Below are positions 1 to 5,600 of a stretch of DNA of 5,600 nt, piece by piece. The first letter of the stretch is position 1. Every line of letters starts with the position of its first letter. A program made the position numbers and the translations under genes. Under the pieces are notes generated by a model. That model was not told the DNA's origin, made no database searches, and saw only the letters and a list, made by a program, of their open reading frames with translations. The DNA is from JBGAWK01 sp044227665 (lineage in GTDB: Bacteria > Bacteroidota > Bacteroidia > Chitinophagales > JADIYW01), in assembly GCA_044227665.1 (NCBI GenBank), contig JBGAWK010000094.1:1-5600 (forward strand). Direction: 5' to 3'.

Positions 1-621
1 CTAGACAATTACAACTCGCGAAAATTTCATTGAACTGTTTTGGCGTAGGCAAGGACAAAGATGTGATCGGAATGGGAAAAGCGTTTTATGAAAAAGGGAA
101 TAGTCGAGTGGCTTTCGATCCTGAAAATCATTTTTATTATTCTTATATCTATAAGTAATGATATACTTACCATTCTCTATCTTATCTATATCATGTGAAA
201 CACTATGCGATGATGAACTATATTCAACAGATGCTTCGTAGTTTAAAAAAAAAGATTTTATATAAAACCCATTAAAATTTTGGTTTATGGCAAGTTTAAC
301 ATGCTTCGTAATATGAGGTTTAGATTCATCATCATCTATATGGTAACTACTGATTAACTTACCTACATACTCGCCTCGCAAGTCTGGCAAGCCAAATAAG
401 AAATAAAATAATCCAAAACCGTAATCATTAAAAATTGACAAAATAGTACCAACAGAGAAAAAGCTAATTATGAACACTACAAGTTGTTGCATAAAAAAAC
501 TAAATTTACCAATAATATATAACCCTATAAAATAATTTATGGTCAAATATATTAGAGCTGCAAATAAAATTAGAATGGCAGCTTGGGGTAATTTATAATA
601 TTTGAGACTAAGTTTTTTCAT
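1..621 (-). CDS. Cap15-like (S-2TM-beta) membrane effector, C-terminus probably replaced
   Basis: Encodes 206 residues from the ATG at 621. A TTG at 639 in the same frame is possible, but ATG followed by KK and then a helix is the better start. Two hydrophobic segments (about 12-36 and 44-64) lead into a beta-rich domain. It opens with PDLRGEYVGKLISSY (79-93) and continues with INQNFNGFYI (112-121), a serine-rich strand (about 135-142) and GKYIITYRYKNN (151-162). This order resembles Cap15, a CBASS effector: two membrane helices plus a beta-barrel that binds a cyclic nucleotide, then assembles and disrupts the inner membrane. The match is from memory of the family pattern. After about residue 163 the expected final strands (an H-G-T segment, then L-x-G-x-Y) are missing, and the tail is Cys/Arg/Phe-rich and atypical. 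The stop codon is at 1-3. No CD-NTase lies in the window. No Shine-Dalgarno is seen. Membrane-anchored beta protein is secure; the Cap15 assignment is likely. Confidence 0.65.
   Translation of the reverse strand: MKKLSLKYYKLPQAAILILFAALIYLTINYFIGLYIIGKFSFFMQQLVVFIISFFSVGTILSIFNDYGFGLFYFLFGLPDLRGEYVGKLISSYHIDDDESKPHITKHVKLAINQNFNGFYIKSFFLNYEASVEYSSSSHSVSHDIDKIENGKYIITYRYKNNKNDFQDRKPLDYSLFHKTLFPFRSHLCPCLRQNSSMKFSRVVIV
3..158 (+). pseudogene. Possible 3' fragment of an unrecognised plus-strand gene, running into the Cap15-like gene
   Basis: An open frame enters from the left edge and stops with TAA at 156-158 (51 codons). Its middle (codons 14-40) reads like ordinary soluble protein, for example GVGKDKDVIGMGKAFYEKG and then NSRVAFDP. 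The antisense frame, the tail of the Cap15-like gene, reads poorly. The last dozen codons lie over sequence that still encodes recognisable Cap15-like strands on the other strand, so they are probably a readthrough tail. Positions 1-120 contain 49 G+C in 120, whereas 121-180 contain 12 in 60, a sharp step. I infer foreign or rearranged DNA carrying the end of another gene. I do not recognise the protein. A chance open frame of this length is possible. Confidence 0.3.
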
Positions 622-870
622 AGAAATTATTAACCACAAAATAGATATAATAATATTGTAACATCTTTTTCTTCATGGCTAAAATTTCCACAATTTAAGT
701 ATATAATATGTTTATAGTTTCATGAAAATGCCGAGTTCAGTTAGAGCCTCCATTGCACAGTTCATCTATATATTGCTGATAATTTTTGAGCTCCATATCT
801 ATTGATTTGATACAAAGCTAAAGCGTGACTACGCCAAACCATGTCGTTTTGTAATTTTTTTCCAAAAACA
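622..870. other. Spacer between tolC-type gene and Cap15-like gene
   Basis: About 250 AT-rich bases separate the two co-oriented genes. No stem-loop followed by a T-run was found after the tolC-type stop, and no good promoter consensus before the Cap15-like ATG, so readthrough from the secretion operon cannot be excluded. A minus-strand open frame of 47 codons (762-905, ATG at 905) overlaps the last 35 bases of the tolC-type gene and reads like protein in part (for example KLQNDMVWRSHALALYQ), but nothing identifies it. A 22-codon frame (608-676) overlaps the start of the Cap15-like gene and is not called. Confidence 0.4.
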
Positions 871-2274
871 TCACTCCAATAAACCGGCGCTCCATTGCAG
901 GGCATATACGGCTTTGCAATATTTGGCTTTCAGCTCTATAAGTTTCTGTTGTGCTTCGAGGTATTTATTTTCTCGGCTATTGATAAGGAAGAGAGAACTC
1001 TCTCCATTGGCAAATCTTATTTCTTCGGCTCGGAGCAGCTTCTTGTAATTGTCATTGGCAGCCTCCTGTATCTGCAACTGTCTTTTTAGGGTGATAAATT
1101 CATTGTAATAGGACTGGACCTTTAGGGCTATATTATTTTGCTTCAGCGACTGGTCTAATGAGGTCTCTTCAATCTTTAGCAGTGTCTGCTTGTAGTTACT
1201 TCTGCCTTGCGTGAAGGTAAGCGGCATCTGAAATTTGAAGGCATATTGATAGTTGTCTCTGAAAATAGGTCCTTCGGAGATGGTATTGACAAAGTTGTAC
1301 CCTTTGCCTAACTGGTAATAGCTAAAATCCAGCTTGGGCAGCATATCCTGGAATTTGAGTCTGCGTTCTATATCCAAGATATCCATTTTGTAGTCATAAA
1401 GTTGCAATTCGGGATGTTGTGCCGCCCATTGCAGCAAGGTATCTAAGGGAATATCATAGCGATACAAGGAGAAGTCGTTGCGCTCCCAGTCCTTTGGCGG
1501 CGTGACATCTTCGGGCAGTTGGTAGGGCTCGTCATGGTCATACCACAGATAGGCAGACATGAGCAGCTTGGCATTTTGGGCTTGCAACCAAAGGCTCTGG
1601 GCTTGTAGCTCAAAGTTCTGTAGCTGTGCCAAGGTCTCTACAGTATCTATAGCGGGTCTTTCTCCATTGTAGAAGGACTTGCTCACCATTGCTAGCCGTT
1701 GCTTATTGACCTCCACATTTTGGTGCATGATTTCGTAAGCTCTGTAGTAGTATGCCCATTGCCAGTACATTTCCAAGGCATTCATGATAATATCGTTGAT
1801 AATGGCACGCTGCTCTACTTCGGCAGTTTCATTGAGCAACTTGGCTTGCTTGAGTGCTGCCCTTCTTTTGTCCAGTACGAGGTCTTTGATAAGTGGCACT
1901 GTCACCCCTATGAAGCTAGACTTATCTTGGGTGAGCATAGGGTCTATACGTTGTCCTGTAAGATTATCCGTGCCTGCTTCTAGGGTAATGCCATACCAAG
2001 CAGGGATAGTAACATTTACGGCTACCTCATTATAGTAATTAGTGCCATTGAAGGTCTTGTCGGTAACGTAAGTCTGAATAGCAGGGTCGAATCCGCCTCT
2101 AGCAAAGCGTATAGCCGCTTGCGACTTTTCTATGGCTATTTCTGATTGGCGGATAATGGGATGGTACTTGCGTAGGGACTCCAAGAGTTGGAAATGTGAG
2201 AAGCTACGTGCCGTATCTTGGCCGTATATTCCTTGCCCACATAATAATATCATGAGAAATAGTCCTATCCTCAT
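871..2274 (-). CDS. TolC-family outer-membrane efflux protein of a type I secretion system
   Basis: Encodes 467 residues forming the outer-membrane channel and periplasmic tunnel for the two genes upstream. Residues 1-18 look like a Sec signal peptide (Arg2, a hydrophobic run, then IYG before QD). The cysteine at 12 is not in a proper lipobox. The protein has the duplicated outer-membrane-efflux layout. In the first half, HPIIRQ (38-43) is followed by a TVPLIKDL strand (125-132) and helices carrying FYNGERPAIDTVE (201-213). In the second half, HPELQ (287-291) and MLPKLDFS (311-318) lead to a helix with RFANGESSLFLINSRENKYL (420-439), the classic Gly-x-Ser segment near the end of this family. 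Length is normal for TolC homologues. The start ATG shares ATGA with the stop of the adaptor gene, indicating translational coupling, and purine-rich GGAGATATTAAGAG lies just upstream. It is the last gene of the operon. No clear terminator hairpin follows. Confidence 0.94.
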   Translation of the reverse strand: MRIGLFLMILLCGQGIYGQDTARSFSHFQLLESLRKYHPIIRQSEIAIEKSQAAIRFARGGFDPAIQTYVTDKTFNGTNYYNEVAVNVTIPAWYGITLEAGTDNLTGQRIDPMLTQDKSSFIGVTVPLIKDLVLDKRRAALKQAKLLNETAEVEQRAIINDIIMNALEMYWQWAYYYRAYEIMHQNVEVNKQRLAMVSKSFYNGERPAIDTVETLAQLQNFELQAQSLWLQAQNAKLLMSAYLWYDHDEPYQLPEDVTPPKDWERNDFSLYRYDIPLDTLLQWAAQHPELQLYDYKMDILDIERRLKFQDMLPKLDFSYYQLGKGYNFVNTISEGPIFRDNYQYAFKFQMPLTFTQGRSNYKQTLLKIEETSLDQSLKQNNIALKVQSYYNEFITLKRQLQIQEAANDNYKKLLRAEEIRFANGESSLFLINSRENKYLEAQQKLIELKAKYCKAVYALQWSAGLLE

Positions 2275-3590
2275 TTGCTCTTAATATCTCCTTTTTCGTA
2301 ATCTTTGAGTTTGTAATAATCGGGAGGGAAACCATTTACATTTCTCCAGAGCTCATACCATATAGGCACATCTTTGAGCAGGGCTATGGCCTGTGCGCCA
2401 CTGCCTATCTTCAGTTGCTTGGGCCACCGCCTATCTTGGGGATCTTCTTCTACAAGCACTCGGAATAGTCCATTGCTGCTTATGGCGTTCTCATAGGCTA
2501 CAATTCTCCCTCCGAATGTGCCGTAGCTGCCATCAGGCCATCCACTGAATACTATGGCAGGAAACCCATCGAACATAAACCGCACCTTCTGCCCTATGCT
2601 TATGAGGGGCATATCTATAGGACGCACATACATTTCGACGGCATAGCTCACCCTATCCGGTACTATGCGGGCTATAAGCTCATCTTCCTTGACAATCTCG
2701 CCAATGCCTGCGCTGCGAGCCTGTACTATCTGTCCATCCTGTGGTGCCTGTAAGATATACATGCCGTTACGGATGGTATAGTTGGCGACTTGATTTTCCA
2801 GCTTTGCAATATCACCTTCGGATGTGGCTATCTGACTCATATTTTGGAATCTGTCGCCTTCTATCTTACTAATTTTTTCGGTATAATCTTGCTCTACGGC
2901 ATTCTGTTCTATACGTGTATTGATGATTTCCTGCTCTGTCTGCGCCATCTTGTTAGAGGTCATTATGCGCTTGGCATTGGCATTCTGCATGGATAGATTG
3001 CGCTGTTGCAACTGGGTTTGTGATACTAAGCCTTCATCATACATTTTCTGCTGCCTCTCGTATTGGTCTTTGGCGAGGGTATATTCGTTTTCCGAGGCTT
3101 CGAGTTCAGCTTGTTCGCCTTTGAGTTTGCTGTCTAATTGTTTGAGCTTGTTATTGAGTTGCTGGAGCTTGAGTGCGCGTGCTTCCGACATGGCTCTTAT
3201 CTGCTGGGAAGCCGTACCTATCTTATTTTCATAGTAAGTGATGTTATCACGCTTAGCTGTGACTTGCTGCTGTGTGCGCTGGACGAGATTGGGATCTAGA
3301 TATTCTGCTTTTATCTCCGACAATATCAAAATAGTGTCTCCTTTTTTGACGAAGTCTCCTTCTTTGACATACCACTTTACAATCTTCCCCGGTATAGGTG
3401 TATTGATTTGCTGGGGTCTTTGTTCTTGGAATAATGTGGTGATATTTCCTTTGGCTTTTATATTTTGTGTCCAAGGCAAAAAAAGTATGAGTACGAGCGC
3501 AACTATAGTACCTATAAACCAATATTTTACCTTGCTTTGATAATTTGCTCTATATATTTTTTGATATGCCTTTGCTTCAAAGTTAGTCAT
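2271..3590 (-). CDS. HlyD-family membrane fusion protein (periplasmic adaptor of type I secretion)
   Basis: Encodes 439 residues bridging the inner-membrane exporter to the TolC-type channel. A short cytoplasmic N-terminus precedes one membrane helix (about 23-39). The first half of a lipoyl/biotinyl-like domain follows (about 66-95, with PGKIVKWYVKEGDFVKKGD). A long Gln/Lys/Glu-rich alpha-helical hairpin spans about 103-270, the second lipoyl half lies at about 278-310 (ILQAPQDGQIV), and a beta-barrel region occupies about 315-405. The hairpin turn carries R179, M183 and S190 with the spacing of the RLS tip motif that contacts TolC in AcrA/HlyD relatives, with Met in the Leu position. The tail WYELWRNVNGFPPDYY (411-426) is a pattern I associate with Bacteroidota adaptors of this operon type. 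The start overlaps the end of the exporter gene by 8 bases (ATGACTAA), and the stop overlaps the channel gene by 4. No Shine-Dalgarno is evident, consistent with coupled translation. Confidence 0.95.
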   Translation of the reverse strand: MTNFEAKAYQKIYRANYQSKVKYWFIGTIVALVLILFLPWTQNIKAKGNITTLFQEQRPQQINTPIPGKIVKWYVKEGDFVKKGDTILILSEIKAEYLDPNLVQRTQQQVTAKRDNITYYENKIGTASQQIRAMSEARALKLQQLNNKLKQLDSKLKGEQAELEASENEYTLAKDQYERQQKMYDEGLVSQTQLQQRNLSMQNANAKRIMTSNKMAQTEQEIINTRIEQNAVEQDYTEKISKIEGDRFQNMSQIATSEGDIAKLENQVANYTIRNGMYILQAPQDGQIVQARSAGIGEIVKEDELIARIVPDRVSYAVEMYVRPIDMPLISIGQKVRFMFDGFPAIVFSGWPDGSYGTFGGRIVAYENAISSNGLFRVLVEEDPQDRRWPKQLKIGSGAQAIALLKDVPIWYELWRNVNGFPPDYYKLKDYEKGDIKSK

Positions 3591-5262
3591 GATAGCTATT
3601 TTTTTGACATATTATATTTTTATCTTTTATTGAAAGAATGTAGTCAGCGGATTGCAAAAAGTAGGCATGGTCTGCAACCACAACAATAGTGGATTTGCCT
3701 TTGAGACTTCGTAAATAGTTTATAATATTAAGCACATTCTGCTCTTCTAGATTCAACCAAGGTTCTTCTAAAATAATATATTGGGGATTATCTACCAAAG
3801 CCCTGAGTAATAGAATTTTTGAGATGAGGGTAGAAGATAAATTTTTTCCCGAAGGGTCTAAAACTGTATTTATTCCTGAAGGCAGCTTGTGAAAAAAATC
3901 AGAAATACCAATGGTTCGGCTTAATTCCAAAATATTATTAATTGTAATATGACTTCTTCCTACCTTGATATTGTCAATAACACTGCCTTTGAATACTTCA
4001 TGCTTATTGAGCATGATACCCATCTTGCTACGCAAAATATCTATATCATAATTCTCGAAGGGAATATTTCCCAAGGTATAAACCCCTTCGTAGGTACCAT
4101 AAATACCGGAAAGTATTCTCAGTAAGGTGCTCTTCCCTGCGCCTTCTGCACCCGTAATGGCTACAATGGATTTGTCGGGGATATCTACATTTACGGCTTC
4201 AAAGATATCCGCTTCTTTGCCGAAACAAAATCCAAAATCTTTCAAAGAGATATTTGTAGCTGTAAGTTCTGTAAATTTTCCATCATTTTTGTCTAGTTTC
4301 TGCTCTACGGCTGTTGCAATTTTCTCTAAGCCTGTAATCACGTCATAGACACTATCTAAACTTTTAATAATTTTTTCAGTAGAATTTATTATAGTTAGTA
4401 TTACTATCTCTGCTGCAATAAATTCGCCTATATTGAGTTTTTGCTCCATCAATAAATATACCCCTAATGATAGCAACATCGCCGTAATCATGAATTTAAA
4501 GAATACCAACATCTTATATTGCGATATAAGTACTTTAAAATGATTTGTCCTTGCATCCAAATAATTTACTATAATATCATCAGCATTACTACTTTCAAAT
4601 TTATTTGCCTTAAAAAATTTAAACGTCATTATTGCTCTTGCCACTTCTTGCAGCCATCCCACGGTTTCATACTTATAATTGCTCTCTTCTATGCTTGTTC
4701 GCAAGCCTTTTGCACTGGTATAATTTATCGCTACCAATAGGAGGAGGAGTATTATCACTCCAAATACAATGAATGTGGTATTATAAAATGCTAATAAAAG
4801 TAGTCCGAATATAATCTGAATAATGGCGGTAGGTAACTCCAATAATATTTTGGAAAAGCCCTTCTGTATATTCATGGTATCAAAAAAGCGATTTATTTTT
4901 TCGGGTATGTATAGTGAATTGACCTCTATCAAGTCGTATGCAGGTATCACCTCCAAAAATTTCATACTGTTGCGAACAAATATTTTCTGCATTATCTTCT
5001 CAATAATCTTCATTTGATTGATTTGTAGAACCCCCAAAATAAAGACGCCTAGAAGTACCAGAATAATAAGTACATATATGGAAGTTACCATCTGCGCCCC
5101 TAGCACAAAACTAATGATGGACTGTATGCCTATAGGAACACTCAGCTGCACCAAACCACTTAATATAGCATACGAATACAGGGAAAATATATCATCTCTG
5201 TCCAGCCTCAATAATTCCCAAAGGCGGGTAAAGGGCTTATGATATGACCTAACTGCTCCCAT
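3583..5262 (-). CDS. Type I secretion ABC exporter, peptidase-less, membrane domain fused to a degenerate ATPase domain
   Basis: Encodes 559 residues from the ATG at 5262. A TTG directly before it would add one residue. The N-terminal half is a six-helix ABC exporter domain, with hydrophobic stretches at about 28-50, 60-80, 140-160, 163-183, 252-272 and 280-296. No N-terminal C39 or C39-like domain exists, so it is about 150 residues shorter than HlyB-type exporters. The ATPase domain starts near 335. Walker A is intact (GAEGAGKST, 371-379). The Q-loop position holds N419 in GIMLNKHEVF. The signature is LSSTL (475-479) instead of LSGGQ. Walker B is YIILEEP (495-501), with Glu for the usual Asp but catalytic E500 kept, and the H-loop has H532. 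Similar divergence is, as I recall, shared by peptidase-less exporters of Bacteroidota, so this is probably a working family variant. It likely energises export of an unidentified substrate through the adaptor and channel encoded downstream. It is the first gene of the operon. Confidence 0.9.
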   Translation of the reverse strand: MGAVRSYHKPFTRLWELLRLDRDDIFSLYSYAILSGLVQLSVPIGIQSIISFVLGAQMVTSIYVLIILVLLGVFILGVLQINQMKIIEKIMQKIFVRNSMKFLEVIPAYDLIEVNSLYIPEKINRFFDTMNIQKGFSKILLELPTAIIQIIFGLLLLAFYNTTFIVFGVIILLLLLVAINYTSAKGLRTSIEESNYKYETVGWLQEVARAIMTFKFFKANKFESSNADDIIVNYLDARTNHFKVLISQYKMLVFFKFMITAMLLSLGVYLLMEQKLNIGEFIAAEIVILTIINSTEKIIKSLDSVYDVITGLEKIATAVEQKLDKNDGKFTELTATNISLKDFGFCFGKEADIFEAVNVDIPDKSIVAITGAEGAGKSTLLRILSGIYGTYEGVYTLGNIPFENYDIDILRSKMGIMLNKHEVFKGSVIDNIKVGRSHITINNILELSRTIGISDFFHKLPSGINTVLDPSGKNLSSTLISKILLLRALVDNPQYIILEEPWLNLEEQNVLNIINYLRSLKGKSTIVVVADHAYFLQSADYILSIKDKNIICQKNSYHD

Positions 5263-5600
5263 CAATTTTTCTGCTTTTTAACAATAAGAAACCCCATTTG
5301 TTTTATAATCAAATATTAAAAAATTGTGTTTAGAAAAATGGTATCTAGTCCTAAAAAAATACATTTTATTGGTATAATCTCGTAATAGGTTCTTTTTATC
5401 TTGATATAACCGAGCTATGGCGAGCTCATGAGCACTTATAAAAATTATACTATCGAATAAAAAGTAGCTAAAAATCAAGTCAAAAATATCGCTCCACGCT
5501 CATAGCCTACGCTTGGCTGCCGATTTTTGACCGGCTCGGCTTTTGGGGTTAGTGTGATAGCTATACCTTCATGGTTTTGCAGTTCTAGGAAATTTTAATT
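5263..5600. other. Region upstream of the secretion operon, no convincing gene
   Basis: This region should hold the promoter of the minus-strand operon, but no clean match to the Bacteroidota promoter (TTG near -33, TAnnTTTG near -7) was found. The closest minus-strand element is AATATTTG at about 5304-5311, one base off the -7 consensus, without a good -33 partner. Farther upstream the minus strand reads TATAAT at about 5443-5448, also without a well-spaced partner. Two short elements stand out: tandem cgagct hexamers starting at 5411 and 5421, exactly ten bases apart, and the 10-bp palindrome gctcatgagc at 5424-5433. A 66-codon minus-strand open frame (5278-5478) starts only at TTG, is AT-rich and shows no motif, so I do not call it. 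The far end holds an inverted repeat, described separately, and short protein-like minus-strand codons that are interrupted by a stop at 5595-5597. Confidence 0.5.
5479..5531. repeat. Imperfect nested inverted repeat, possible terminator or dispersed palindromic element
   Basis: The outer arms gtcaaaaat (5479-5487) and atttttgac (5523-5531) pair perfectly over 9 bp. Inside them ccacgc (5494-5499) and gcttgg (5511-5516) pair at 5 of 6 positions around an 11-base centre. Read on the minus strand, the structure is followed by TTGATTTTTAG, a weak T-rich tail. It could end a transcript arriving from beyond 5600 and insulate the secretion operon. It could also be a copy of a repeated palindromic element, but only one copy is visible here. 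Confidence 0.4.

Noticed and set aside
608..676. 22-codon minus-strand frame as a leader peptide for the Cap15-like gene
   Set aside because: It overlaps the effector start in another frame, is made of Lys and Tyr runs typical of AT-rich noncoding DNA, and has no attenuator-like hairpins nearby.
39..838. Inverted 10-mer tttggcgtag (39-48) and ctacgccaaa (829-838) as element ends flanking the effector
   Set aside because: A 10-base match across about 800 bases is expected by chance, no transposase is present, and no target duplications are seen.
2239..2241. Cys12 of the channel protein as a lipoprotein acylation site
   Set aside because: The preceding residues are I-L-L, so the position before Cys is Leu and not Gly, Ala or Ser. 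The signal fits ordinary Sec cleavage after IYG better.
3253..3522. 89-codon minus-strand open frame within the adaptor gene
   Set aside because: It lies wholly inside a well-supported gene in another frame and its translation is low-complexity, Arg/His/Thr-rich text with no motif.
895..5242. Plus-strand open frames across the operon (for example 1699-1983, 2920-3234, 3238-3540)
   Set aside because: All are antisense to well-supported minus-strand genes and none shows a domain, start context or composition suggesting a real gene.
5278..5478. 66-codon minus-strand open frame just upstream of the exporter gene
   Set aside because: It starts at TTG, is AT-rich with Phe/Tyr/Lys/Ile-dominated translation, lacks a ribosome site, and occupies the expected promoter region.

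Overview
The window most likely comes from a member of the Bacteroidota. The evidence is the style of the three secretion proteins: a peptidase-less ABC exporter with degenerate ATPase motifs, an HlyD-type adaptor ending in a conserved WYELWR..NGFPPDYY tail, and a TolC-type channel of the Bacteroidota kind. The DNA is also AT-rich and mostly lacks strong Shine-Dalgarno sequences. No lower rank can be given from the sequence.

All well-supported genes are on the minus strand. Read in the direction of transcription, the window begins with about 340 bases without a convincing gene (5263-5600). This stretch holds a 53-nt imperfect inverted repeat that may terminate an upstream transcript, and probably the promoter of the operon. 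Next come three tightly coupled genes: a type I secretion ABC exporter (3583-5262), an HlyD-family membrane fusion protein (2271-3590) and a TolC-family outer-membrane channel (871-2274). The neighbours overlap by 8 and 4 bases. Together they encode a complete inner membrane-periplasm-outer membrane export conduit. The exporter has no N-terminal C39 peptidase, so leader cleavage is not built in, and no substrate gene is in the window.

About 250 bases downstream, on the same strand, is a 206-codon gene (1-621). It has two membrane helices followed by a beta-strand-rich domain resembling Cap15, the membrane-disrupting effector of some CBASS anti-phage systems (S-2TM-beta). Its C-terminal portion does not look like the family. 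Base composition changes abruptly at about position 120, where the resemblance ends, and the opposite strand carries a more protein-like open frame there. This suggests that the effector lost its 3' end at a recombination junction. No CD-NTase is present in the window, so CBASS membership is inferred from this one protein only.

The secretion operon is itself a compositional mosaic: hlyD and tolC are clearly GC-richer than most of the exporter gene and the Cap15-like gene. The most interesting points are the orphan, apparently truncated Cap15-like effector with its junction, and the exporter whose Q-loop, signature and Walker B motifs all depart from the canonical ABC pattern.
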